Made by a program: the position numbers and the translations under genes
Shown: positions 36,211 to 45,300 of the stretch, in pieces
How the letters are laid out: each line of letters opens with the position of its first letter
Position numbering within the stretch: position 1 is the stretch's first letter
Origin: Demequina sediminicola
Lineage (GTDB): Bacteria; Actinomycetota; Actinomycetes; Actinomycetales; Demequinaceae
Direction of reading: 5' to 3'
NCBI RefSeq assembly: GCF_000975055.1
Contig: NZ_BBRB01000004.1
Coordinates: 177,569 to 241,568 of the forward strand
Length of the DNA stretch: 64,000 nucleotides
The notes under the pieces: generated by a model
What the model was told of the DNA's origin: nothing
What the model saw: only the letters and a program-made list of their open reading frames with translations
The model's database searches: none

Positions 36211-36316
36211 GGCCCCATCAAATCAGAGTTTCCGACACGAATCCACGCGCTACTCGTCGGCTTTCCTCCTCGCCACGCGAACGGTTACTGGGGACACTTC
36301 GGCGATTCAACAGCGA

Positions 36317-36350
36317 ACGGATCCAATTAGAGTAGTATCGGATGCAATAC
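36317..36350. promoter_or_regulatory. Paired GntR-type operator upstream of allophanate hydrolase
   Basis: Two related sites 21 bp apart: ACGGATCCAA (36317-36326) and TCGGATGCAA (36338-36347). The second sits inside the imperfect palindrome GTATCGGATGCAATAC (36335-36350). They match the cluster consensus TTGNATNCAA and lie 28-61 bp upstream of the GTG start, where a repressor could block the promoter. Confidence 0.6.
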
Positions 36351-36377
36351 GCCTGTCGGCTCAATGGAGGAGAACCC

Positions 36378-38078
36378 GTGGACAACCTGGCTACTGTCGT
36401 TGCTCGAACACACGAAGCTCTCAAACGGATCGAAAATGACCCCACGGACGGGGTCTGGATCGAGCGCCGCTCCCCCACCAGCGTTCTCGCCGACGCCCAC
36501 GAAGTCGACTCAGCATTGAAGCGCGGCGACCACCTCCCACTTGCCGGACTCACTGTCGCCGTCAAGAACAACATCGACGTGGAGGGAATTCGCACCACGG
36601 CTGCCCACCCGAGCTACGGAAGCATCGCCGATGTCGACGCTGAAGCTGTTGCTCGTCTCCGCAACGCAGGTGCCATCATCATTGGCTCAACCAACATGGA
36701 CCAATTCGCCACCGGGCTCGTCGGCACGCGGTCCCCCTACGGCGCCCTGGAATCAGCGACACATCCCGGTCGCATCGCAGGAGGATCATCCTCGGGCTCC
36801 GCTGTCGCAACAGCACGCGGCCTGGTCGATATCGCGCTGGGAACCGACACCGCTGGGAGTGGCCGCGTTCCAGCAGCGCTGAACGGCATCGTTGGAGTCA
36901 AATGCACCCGGGGAGTCATACCTACTTCAGGCGTGGTCCCCGCTTCACGAAGCTACGACTGCGTCACCGTGTTTGCACGGGACGTGACCACCGCAGCTAC
37001 AGCGACTTCAGTCATCGCGGGCCCAAGCAGGCGGGATCCGCTGTCCCGCACGTGGACACCACACGCCGCTCTAGCCGCCCCCGCGGCACCGACCGTAGCG
37101 ATACCTCGCGACGAAGACCTCGAATCACTCGACCCCGAGCGCCTCGCAGCCTTCGCCGCCGCAGCACACCGCCTGCGCGATCGCGGAGCACGGCTAGTCA
37201 CTCTCGACATCAGTGGACTTCTGGAAGCCGCGAAACTCCTCTATGGGGGTGCAATTGCGGCGGAACGCGCCGCCGCCTACGGCGAGTTCCTCACCGAGCA
37301 CCCCGAAGGCGCTGACCCCGTTGTCCAAACAATCGCCTCTAGTGCGCGTCGCCACAACGCGGTCGCGTTCGTCAACGACACTGAAAAGCTCGATCTAGCG
37401 CGAACTGCGGCACTGCAACTCCTCGAAGGCACGGATGCATTGCTGATTCCCACGACCCCGATCCACCCGACGCTCGCGGAGGTTGCAGCAGACCCCATCG
37501 AGACCAACTCACGCATTGGCACGTTCACGAACTTCATGAACCTGCTTGACCTTTGCGGAGTGGCCGTACCGGCACACGACACCCGCACCGGCAACTTCGG
37601 TGTCACTATCGTTGCTAGAGCCTTTGAGGATCACGTGGCGCTCGACCTTGCGGCACAACTCACCGGCGAACAAGCCCCACCGCGACTGTTCACAGGAGCG
37701 CCACTCGCCGTATTCGGCGCACACCTCTCCGGGCAACCGCTCAACTATCAACTGACCGACCGCGGTGCGATTTTGGAAGGCACCATAGCCACATCGTCTC
37801 AGTACAAAATGGTGGCCTTGCCAGGTGAGATGGCTCGCCCTGGCGTTGCACCGGTGTCTTCAGGCAAAGGTACAAGCATCCACGGCGAACTGTGGCGTGT
37901 ACCGCCGAGCGCGTGGGCACCGCTCATTGCAGATGTGCGCGAGCCGCTCGCACTCGGCCCCATCGAGCTCCTCGACGGCAGCATCGTGACCGGATTCGTC
38001 TCCACCTCGATGGAGGGCACAGACATCTCGGCCATCGGAGACTGGCGCACCTACCTCAATTCGCAACCCGCGACGTAG
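36378..38078 (+). CDS. atzF: Allophanate hydrolase
   Basis: A 566-residue amidase-signature enzyme converting allophanate (N-carboxyurea) to ammonia and CO2. The amidase domain fills residues 1 to about 430. The catalytic triad is Lys63 (VAVKNNIDVEG), cis-Ser137 (AGGSSSGSA) and Ser161 (GTDTAGSGRVPA), with the same spacing as AtzF. The C-terminal domain (about 445-566) shows HGELWRVPPSAWAPLI and LLDGSIVTGFVS with GDWRTYLN, the AtzF-type domain that assists decarboxylation. Start GTG 36378 has GGAGGAGAA before it; an ATG at 36342 lies in the operator. It would complete urea amidolyase activity with the carboxylase at 42350-45934. Confidence 0.92.
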   Translation: MDNLATVVARTHEALKRIENDPTDGVWIERRSPTSVLADAHEVDSALKRGDHLPLAGLTVAVKNNIDVEGIRTTAAHPSYGSIADVDAEAVARLRNAGAIIIGSTNMDQFATGLVGTRSPYGALESATHPGRIAGGSSSGSAVATARGLVDIALGTDTAGSGRVPAALNGIVGVKCTRGVIPTSGVVPASRSYDCVTVFARDVTTAATATSVIAGPSRRDPLSRTWTPHAALAAPAAPTVAIPRDEDLESLDPERLAAFAAAAHRLRDRGARLVTLDISGLLEAAKLLYGGAIAAERAAAYGEFLTEHPEGADPVVQTIASSARRHNAVAFVNDTEKLDLARTAALQLLEGTDALLIPTTPIHPTLAEVAADPIETNSRIGTFTNFMNLLDLCGVAVPAHDTRTGNFGVTIVARAFEDHVALDLAAQLTGEQAPPRLFTGAPLAVFGAHLSGQPLNYQLTDRGAILEGTIATSSQYKMVALPGEMARPGVAPVSSGKGTSIHGELWRVPPSAWAPLIADVREPLALGPIELLDGSIVTGFVSTSMEGTDISAIGDWRTYLNSQPAT

Positions 38079-38102
38079 GATCCGTACCCTAGACTGTGGC
38101 AA

Positions 38103-38112
38103 TTGGATACAA
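38103..38112. promoter_or_regulatory. GntR-type operator upstream of the regulator gene
   Basis: TTGGATACAA (38103-38112), 51 bp before the TTG start of the GntR-family gene. It is the exact reverse complement of the site upstream of the MFS gene (38934-38943). A further GGATCC lies at 38078-38083, but at 27 bp rather than 21 bp spacing. Suggests autoregulation. Confidence 0.6.
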
Positions 38113-38163
38113 CGACGGAGTGGTCCACGCACCGTCAGACGACTTGCGAGGGGAAGATCTCAA

Positions 38164-38871
38164 TTGACCGCCACCGACAGTTCTGCGCTAGTAGATGATC
38201 TCGCCAGCAAAATCCGCGACCTGATTGTGTCCGGTGAGATCGCAGCAGGCACCCCGTTGCGCCAAGCGGACCTCGCTGAGCGCTTCGGCACCAGCCGGAC
38301 CCCGGTGAGAGAGGCATTGCGCCAACTGCAGGCAGGCGGACTCATCGAGATTATTCCGCATCGTGGTGCCGTCGTACGCATTCCCACCCCTTGGGAAGTA
38401 CGCGAAGCATACGAGGTCCGCGCCGAGCTCGAAGCGCTCGCGGCACGCCGAGCCGCCCCGCGCATGTCAAGCGACGATGTCGCGCAGCTTCGCGAACATA
38501 ACGACAAGTTGTTCGACCTGACACGTACTGCAGCCAAAGCCGGCTCTCAGGATACAACTACCGACATTCTTGACGCTGCGAATGAGCACGCCCTTCACCC
38601 GGCCATCCTCGCCGCTGCAGATAATGCCCGGCTAGAGTCCGTGCTCGACGGAGTCCAGGCGTCGCTCCCTAAGAATGTGCCTGGCCTCCTTCTCCTTGAG
38701 AATGCGAGCCACCGCGAGGATAACCACCGCGAGCATTCGCGCATCATTGATGCCCTCGCCGCTCAAGACGCCGACACCGCGGCCAACCTCATGCGAGCCC
38801 ATGTGCTCAATGCTGGCGAGCAAGTGGCCAGATGGTACGAGCGACGTTCCTCCACGCTTCTGCGTCGATAG
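38164..38871 (+). CDS. GntR/FadR-type (FCD domain) transcriptional regulator
   Basis: A 235-residue regulator. The N-terminal winged helix is classical GntR: LIVSGEIAAGTPLRQADLAE, FGTSRTPVREALRQLQ and IIPHRGAVVRIP. The C-terminal all-helical FCD domain (about 85-225) shows REAYEVRAELEALAARRA, NEHALHPAILAAADN and HREHSRIIDALAAQDAD with a final RAHVLNA. Its likely metal/ligand pocket is formed by the scattered His and Asp residues. FCD regulators usually sense small carboxylates or amides. TTG start at 38164 with GAGGGGAAG upstream. It lies centrally in the island and is the obvious candidate to bind the repeated TTGNATNCAA sites. Confidence 0.88.
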   Translation: MTATDSSALVDDLASKIRDLIVSGEIAAGTPLRQADLAERFGTSRTPVREALRQLQAGGLIEIIPHRGAVVRIPTPWEVREAYEVRAELEALAARRAAPRMSSDDVAQLREHNDKLFDLTRTAAKAGSQDTTTDILDAANEHALHPAILAAADNARLESVLDGVQASLPKNVPGLLLLENASHREDNHREHSRIIDALAAQDADTAANLMRAHVLNAGEQVARWYERRSSTLLRR

Positions 38872-38933
38872 TCACCCGTCACTAGCCCCTCAGGAGCCCC
38901 TGCCGTTTCAGGATGTGCGCGCATCACTGCATC

Positions 38934-38964
38934 TTGTATCCAATATACTGAGGTTAGGATCCAC
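38934..38964. promoter_or_regulatory. Paired GntR-type operator upstream of the MFS gene
   Basis: TTGTATCCAA (38934-38943) and TAGGATCCAC (38955-38964), with their central AT steps 21 bp apart. They lie 24-54 bp upstream of the MFS start codon, in the 116-bp gap after the regulator gene. Confidence 0.6.
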
Positions 38965-38987
38965 ACCTCGACGTTTCGGAGCATGAC

Positions 38988-40181
38988 ATGCCACTTGTCC
39001 CAGCCGGTCACCGCTCTTGGGGCTTCTGGCTCGTCACACTCGCCGCAACAGCCAACTATGCAGTCTTGGCGGCGACCGCCCCGCTCCTCAACCGCGCAAT
39101 TCCGGAGCACCTCGGATATGACACGGCAGCGGCAGGAGCTTTCGTTGCAATCGCAGGGTTCACAGGCATGGCAGCCATGCCCCTCCTCGGTTACCTCGCA
39201 GGACGCTTCGGCCCGCGCCGGATCACCATCACCGCGGCCATCATCGCAACGATTGGCATTGCGGTAGCAACGGTGGCATTCACCGCACCGGGGCTCATCA
39301 CGAGTCGTATCGCGTACGGAATCGGCAACGCAGGCATCACCGTTGCCACAACAGCCTGGGTAAGCGCCTCCTCACCCCCCGAGAGTCGCGGACGTGCACT
39401 CGGTTACTACGGAATGAGCGTCTGGCTTGGCCTCGCTCTCGGACCAATGCTCTCCGAGAACGCCTATGCGACAGTCGGCAACCACGACACCTGGGCCGCA
39501 CTCCTCGCAGCCCAAACTCTCACGCTCGTCATCGCCGTGGCGGTCCGCAGCGGTCTCACCGAGTCAGTTCCGCCGAAGTCAGCGCCCTCGCCACGTAAGA
39601 CGTCCGTACGCAGAGCGGTTGCCGTGCCAGCCGCCATCGCCATTGCTGCTTGGGGTGCGCAAGGCGTCCTCACGGCGTTCCTCATCTCCCACCTTGAGGA
39701 CCGGGGCATCTCGCCGACTGGGTTTCAAGGAGGCGCCACGGTTTTGCTGGTCTTCGCGGGCTCAGTGCTGATTGCCCGCGTTACGCTTGCCACCGCTACC
39801 GACAGGCTGGGCCCCACACGCGCTGCTCGCATCGCGCTTGGGCTAGTGGCCCTAGGTCTCGGTGGGCTCGCCGGCGCACCAACATTTGTCACAGCATGCC
39901 TTGCCGCTGTCATTCTCGGGTTTGGCTACGCCCCCCTTTACCCATCGCTCACTATCCTCGCCACCCAACCGCTTTCCGGTCCCGACCGAGCGACAGCCAT
40001 CGGATGGTTCTCAGCTGCGACGTCGGCGGGAATGGCCGCCGGCGCACTCGTTGGGGGGTGGCTCATCGTATCCGTCGGGTCTGCCGCGACTATCGGATTA
40101 TGCGCCGTGGCACAGTTGGCCGTGCTTCCGCTACTCAAGCGTCAGGGACCACGCGGAGCAAGCCTCGCGACTCACCGTTGA
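38988..40181 (+). CDS. MFS transporter of the catabolic island
   Basis: A 397-residue, 12-TM major facilitator. Motif A appears as LLGYLAGRFGPRRITI, with a second copy LATATDRLGPTRAARI after TM8. The AYGIGNAGITVATTAWVSA stretch and the SRGRALGYYGMSVWLGLALG segment are like sugar/drug or CynX-type (cyanate/nitroimidazole) porters. The operator upstream and its place after the GntR gene suggest it imports or exports the compound or product handled by this island. ATG at 38988. Confidence 0.82.
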   Translation: MPLVPAGHRSWGFWLVTLAATANYAVLAATAPLLNRAIPEHLGYDTAAAGAFVAIAGFTGMAAMPLLGYLAGRFGPRRITITAAIIATIGIAVATVAFTAPGLITSRIAYGIGNAGITVATTAWVSASSPPESRGRALGYYGMSVWLGLALGPMLSENAYATVGNHDTWAALLAAQTLTLVIAVAVRSGLTESVPPKSAPSPRKTSVRRAVAVPAAIAIAAWGAQGVLTAFLISHLEDRGISPTGFQGGATVLLVFAGSVLIARVTLATATDRLGPTRAARIALGLVALGLGGLAGAPTFVTACLAAVILGFGYAPLYPSLTILATQPLSGPDRATAIGWFSAATSAGMAAGALVGGWLIVSVGSAATIGLCAVAQLAVLPLLKRQGPRGASLATHR

Positions 40182-40196
40182 GCCCTCATCGGGGCT
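40181..40196 (+). terminator. Weak hairpin after the MFS gene
   Basis: AGCCC (40181-40185) and GGGCT (40192-40196) can form a short stem overlapping the MFS stop codon, followed by GATTC. It lies between convergent genes (MFS and creatininase-family). The 102-bp gap to 40299 shows nothing else. Confidence 0.35.
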
Positions 40197-40298
40197 GATT
40201 CTGCGCCTCGTTCGGCTCGCGGCACCACACATCGAGGAGACGACAGAGCAAAGAGCCGGCGGCCGCGATCGCGACCACCGACTCTTTGGTACAGATGG

Positions 40299-41108
40299 TC
40301 AACGCGTGCGCTGCGGCTCCTGCTCGCGCACAGCTTCAGCTAGTGCTCGTGAGGTGCGCTCGACACAACGATCAAACTCTGAGCGGCCATGCTCAGCGCT
40401 GGCGGTTTCGACTTCGTTCCCCCACACCCCGGACTCCGAGACCTGATCCATGCGGTAGTCCCAGAAGGAATCGACGTCGGCGTGCGAAACCGCCCTGTCC
40501 ATACGCACCAGATCAGGACGCAGGTGCAACATCACCGAGGTCTCAAAGAAGTTCGCGTGCATCAGGCCACGACCGAACTGCACCCTGCCGTCAACCTCAG
40601 GCCCGGGATACATAGTCACGTAACCGATGGAGCGTGCGCGAACATCGTCGTAACGAGTGCGAAGTTTCTCGATTGAGACGTCGAGAGCACCGTTGTTCCA
40701 GATGTGGCCTGAGATGAATATGAACTGGCGAACCCCGGATGCGTATAGCGAATCGGTCAGGTCCTGCATCACGGCGATCAGAGTTTCAGGACGAAGTGTC
40801 AAGGTGCCAGGAAAATCGCCATGCGAGCCCGACACACCAATGGACACTGGCGGCACGACCGGAATCCCGGTGATTGCCGAGACACAGTCCGTCACCGCTG
40901 CGTCGATCTCCGTGTCAACATTCATCGGGAGGTGGGGTCCATGTTGCTCGATCGCACCGATAGGGATGATGACGGCACGATGGTGCTCCACCACCGACGT
41001 CACCGACGGCCAGTCGAGCTCTTCCCACCGAAGCGGCACCCCGGTGCCCCCCAGTTCAGAAGCAAGTGATCGAATATCAAGTCCGGTCGGGGGTAACGAC
41101 GGGGTCAT
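40299..41108 (-). CDS. Creatininase-family amidohydrolase
   Basis: A 269-residue member of the creatininase (creatinine amidohydrolase) family, metal enzymes that open cyclic or linear amides. Metal and active-site motifs: IPIGAIEQHGPHLPMNVDT (Glu, His, Asp), GVSGSHGDFPGTLTL, and HANFFETSVML (Glu, His). The usual N-G-H-G-G-N loop is replaced by SGHIWNNGAL, which keeps the His but changes its surroundings, so the substrate is probably not creatinine itself. Last gene of a four-gene operon; its ATG overlaps the deaminase-like gene by 4 bp. Confidence 0.85.
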   Translation of the reverse strand: MTPSLPPTGLDIRSLASELGGTGVPLRWEELDWPSVTSVVEHHRAVIIPIGAIEQHGPHLPMNVDTEIDAAVTDCVSAITGIPVVPPVSIGVSGSHGDFPGTLTLRPETLIAVMQDLTDSLYASGVRQFIFISGHIWNNGALDVSIEKLRTRYDDVRARSIGYVTMYPGPEVDGRVQFGRGLMHANFFETSVMLHLRPDLVRMDRAVSHADVDSFWDYRMDQVSESGVWGNEVETASAEHGRSEFDRCVERTSRALAEAVREQEPQRTR

Positions 41109-41575
41109 ACGAGGTTCTCCTTGGAAGATGTGTTGAGACGTCCGGTCCGAGTGTGGCGAAACGGCAGGAGATCGGTGACGGCGACAGCCGCAGGTTCACT
41201 GCCGCGCCCGACCCAGACTCGTGCAGATGGCCAATAGTCGGCCAGAAGCTCGGCACAGACTCCGCACGGCTCGATGATGTGGCGAGTTCCGCCAGGGCGC
41301 TGAACAATCGCAACGATCGCCACGACGGCAGATCCCGCTATCACCGCTGCCGACGCAATACCGGACTCGGCGCAGACGGACGCACGGCCTTGGGATGCCT
41401 CGACATGGATTCCGGTCACGATGGTGCCGTCAGCCAGCCGAGCAGCGGCAACCACCTCCTGGCGACCCATGACGTAGTGCTCGTCCATCAGTCCGGCTGC
41501 GGCATGAAGTAGTTGGGCGTCGTTCGTTTCCATGCAGACTTCTGCCTGTCGCAGTGTTGGGCGTGGCGCACTCAT
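41105..41575 (-). CDS. Cytidine-deaminase-fold protein
   Basis: A 156-residue CDA-family zinc deaminase. The pattern H57-V-E59, C68-A-E70 and P-C104-G-V-C107 reproduces the CDA motifs (N-x-E, C-A-E with catalytic Glu, P-C-G-x-C), with His replacing the usual Asn. Low similarity to nucleoside deaminases elsewhere and its place in an amide/urea operon suggest deamination of an amidine or aminated heterocycle rather than pyrimidine salvage. The ATG at 41575 overlaps the upstream stop (ATGA); a later ATG (residue 15) is possible. Confidence 0.82.
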   Translation of the reverse strand: MSAPRPTLRQAEVCMETNDAQLLHAAAGLMDEHYVMGRQEVVAAARLADGTIVTGIHVEASQGRASVCAESGIASAAVIAGSAVVAIVAIVQRPGGTRHIIEPCGVCAELLADYWPSARVWVGRGSEPAAVAVTDLLPFRHTRTGRLNTSSKENLV

Positions 41576-42333
41576 AGCCAACCCATGATGCGGGACATGT
41601 TCCCTCCTTCGATCAATGCGCGATCAGCGGCGTCCGGGACCGCCTTGGCGATCTTCATCCGCTCTAGGTCGAAGTCAGACCCCGGCCACTCTGACCCCAT
41701 GAGGATCTTCTTTGCACCAACTCGAGCGTACGCTCGCTTCACATCTGACATGAGGGTCGCCGAAGTCTCCAGGTACACGTTATCCCGCCGTTCCGCGACG
41801 ATAATCGCTTCGGGGACGTTCCACACAGCACCCATGTGAGCAATGATCGTCGGCACCGTGGGGTGATCCTTAGCTATCTCCTCGATAGCGAAAGGTGCGC
41901 AAAAAGCGTCGTCGAGGGCGTTGATCAGTACCGGAATCTCCAGCTCCGCGCAGACCTCAAAGACGGGGTCGAGAAGGCCGTGGTCGGCGACGTGGTAGCC
42001 GTGCATGCTGGGGTGAAGCTTGAGCCCCACAAGTCCAGCATCGACAAAAGCCCGAATCTGGTCCGTCGCGTCATCGTCCTGAGGCATGACTTGCCCAAAA
42101 CCGAAGAGTCGCTCGGGGTGCGTCTTGACGAGCTCCGCGAGAAACTCGTTCTCAATGCGTTGAGCCAAAGAGCACACCATCGCCTTGTCCACACCGGCCG
42201 CATCCATGCGGTCAAGAATGCGTGAGGCATCGAACGGCACATACGGTGGCGCAGATTCTCCGGGACGGGCGCCGGTGAGGTAGTCGCTGCGGCCTCGCAC
42301 GTCCTGGGTGGTGTTGTAGCTGTCAATGATCAT
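41572..42333 (-). CDS. Amidohydrolase-2 family protein with altered metal site
   Basis: A 253-residue TIM-barrel protein of the amidohydrolase_2 (COG2159) type. Present: the GLVGLKLHPSMHG segment (Lys105, His107), TIIAHMGAVWN (His166) and KILMGSEWPGSD near the C-terminus. Missing: the strand-1 HxH (here D-S-Y-N-T at residues 4-8) and the strand-5 His (here VLINAL, Asn138), and Glu replaces the usual Asp in the final G-S-D. It may bind metal differently, use no metal, or act as a decarboxylase- or lactonase-like variant. Overlaps the deaminase-like gene by 4 bp. AGGAG upstream of the ATG at 42333. Confidence 0.78.
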   Translation of the reverse strand: MIIDSYNTTQDVRGRSDYLTGARPGESAPPYVPFDASRILDRMDAAGVDKAMVCSLAQRIENEFLAELVKTHPERLFGFGQVMPQDDDATDQIRAFVDAGLVGLKLHPSMHGYHVADHGLLDPVFEVCAELEIPVLINALDDAFCAPFAIEEIAKDHPTVPTIIAHMGAVWNVPEAIIVAERRDNVYLETSATLMSDVKRAYARVGAKKILMGSEWPGSDFDLERMKIAKAVPDAADRALIEGGNMSRIMGWL

Positions 42334-42349
42334 GTGTTTCTCCTTGTAT

Positions 42350-45300
42350 TCAAACGATGGGGCGAACGATGGCTACAGGCTGTCCTGCAGCGACGACTTC
42401 GCCGGGGTCAACGAGCAGTTCAAGCACGGTCACGGCACACTCTGGGGCGACGGAGATTTCCATCTTCATGGCTTCGAGCACGACAACTGAGTCGGACGCC
42501 CCGAGGTCCTGCCCAGGCGATGCTGAGACCTTCCACACCGCTCCAGCCATCGGCGCTGCACACACGTGAGCGCCCTCGGGAACAACTAATGACGCGTGGA
42601 CATCACTTACTGCGTCGACGGGCGTCGCAGGCTCAGCAATGTCAAACTCGCCTGCACGCTCCCATGCGACACGTTCTGCTTCGAACGCCGCACTTTGCCG
42701 CGAGCGGAAGATCGAGATCGAGTCCGCCTCACGCTCGAGGAATGCGCGGTGCTCGGCAAGGGAAAACTCGCCGTCCGAGACGGTGAGCTCGAGCCTTCCC
42801 GCGGCAAAGGCACGTCGCTGCTCTTCAAGCGTGGCGGCATCAACTTCTACGAACTTCACACGGTCAAAGAATCGGAGTAGCCAAGGCTCGCCGGGAAGAA
42901 AATTGGGGTTAGAGCGTCGCAGGCCGCCCCAAATTGGAAGAGTGCGACCCACAAGCTGATAGCCACCCGGGCTATCCATGCCGTAGATGCACATGTAGCT
43001 GCCACCAATACCGACAGTGCCCTCCGCAGTCCACGTGCGCGCAGGGTTGTACTTGGTCGTCACGAGTCGGTGGCGAGGGTCTACGGGGACAGCCGCAGGC
43101 GCGCCGAGATAAACATCTCCCAAGCCAAGCACCATGTACGACGCGTCAAATACTGTCGTGCGCACTTCATCTCTGCTACCTAGCCCGTTCACGCGCCGGA
43201 TGAACTCGATATTGTCGGGGTTCCACGGCGCATCTTGGCGAACCAAGTCCTCATAACGCGCAATGGCAGTCCTGACTACGGGGTCGTCCCATGACATCGG
43301 CAGTTGGACTTCTCTACTCGGCACCACTAAGTGATCCGAGGGCGGCAACGAGTCTTCGAGGTCTTCCAACAACGCGTGCAAGTCACGCACGCTGAGGCGA
43401 TCGGCATCCACGTGGAGATGAAGAGACCTGATGCCGGGAGTGATATCGATAATCCCTCGATCACCATGTGCCTTCAAGGCCTCCATCAACGCGTGAATGC
43501 GCAGCCGCACACCGAGGTCGAGCTCCATGTCGCCGTACTCAACCAAAAGGTTGTCGTCGCCACCGCGGCGATACACCACCGCAGGATGGTCATGCCCTGC
43601 TTCGCGGCGTCCTAGGACACCGTCATCGCGGTCTCGCCCTGGCAGGGATGGGTTGAACACCGTGGCCCCGGTGCGCGCGGAACGTACTTCAGTGGTCATC
43701 GCCTCGCTGACGGGTACCAGCATGACGGTGTCACCTGGACGCAATTGGCCGATCTTCCAGCGATCTGCGGACACTACGGTTACTGGACACGCGAATCCTC
43801 CGAGCGACGGACCGTCGGGGCCGAGGATGGAGGGGGTGTCACCCGTAAAGTTGATCGCCCCCACGGAGTAGGCATTGTCATGAAGATTAGACGGATGCAG
43901 GCCCGCCTCCCCGCCGTCGGGCCTCGCCCACGTTGGCTGGGGTCCGATGAGCCTCACTCCGGTCCGTGCCGCATGGACGTGAACTCGCCACTCAGCCTCA
44001 TAGAGCGAATCAATGGCTTCGCGGGTGAAGTACTCGGGCGCCGGCTGCGGGCCTTCCGCGACGTGGAGGATCCACGTACTCGTAAACTCAGGTTGATCAA
44101 GTCCCGCCTTGGCGTCCGGCATATTGCCGTCGGCCTTGCCCGGGCGCAGCACGTCTCCCGGACGCAGTGCTCGGCCGCCGAGACCGCCAAAACCCCCTGC
44201 GACAAACGTCGAAGCACTCCCGAGATACGGCGGAACGTCGAGACCGCCGGCAACTGCAATGTATGTGCGCGCACCCACATCGGGAGTTCCTACGTCGAGG
44301 AGCTGCCCCGCCTTGACGTGCAGGGGTGTCCACTGCTCAACTTCAACGCCATCGAGACGGATAGGTACCGGTGCTCCCGTCACCGCGACACGTGTGTCGT
44401 AGTTGAACGACAACGCGGGCCCCTGCATCGTCGCTTCGAGGGCCGCGGCTCCCTCGACATTGCCTACCAACCGATTGGCCCGGCGCATCGACACGTCATC
44501 AAAAGGACCGGAGGGCGGGACCCCAACTTGCCAGTGACCAACCCGCCCAGGCCAGTCCTGAACCGTTGTCGACATTCCTGGTCTCGCGATGACGATCCGG
44601 GGCTCCTCGACCACTACGTGGGTCAAGGTCTCGGTCGTCGGGACTCCATCCGTCACGAGAGGGGCGTGCACCAACGCCTTCAGTAACGGAAGATTGGTCT
44701 CGATCCCGTCGATCCGTGTGTCGGCAAGGGCCCTAGCTAGGATCGAGAATGCTTCACGCCGGTCACCGCCTGTCGCAACAACCTTGACGAGCAAACTGTC
44801 GTACTCAGTCGTCACCACATCGCCCGTCTCGATGCCTGACTCCACCCGCACGCCGATTCCTTCAGGCAGCAAGACACGAGTGACCACACCTGAACTGGGC
44901 CGCGAGTCCGCAAAGACATCCTCAGCGCACACCCGAGCTTCGACGGAGTGGCCTGCCTGTTCAACCGCAGGAAGGTCATCCGCACCATCCGCGAGCTGCA
45001 GCATGAGAGCGACGAGGTCGACGCCACTCACTTCTTCCGTGACGGGGTGTTCGACTTGGAGCCGCGTGTTCGCTTCCAAGAAATAGTGCGCCTCCGCGCT
45101 CACGAGGAACTCGACAGTACCCACCGACCGGTAGTCCACGGCAGATGCAATCTTTCGCGCGTCATCCCAGAGACGCGCACGAAGACCGCTATCTAACTGG
45201 GGGGCAGGCGCTTCCTCGATGACCTTCTGATGGCGCCGCTGCAGACTACAGTCACGGTCTCCGAGGACCACGACACGGCCTTTGCCATCGCCCACAATTT

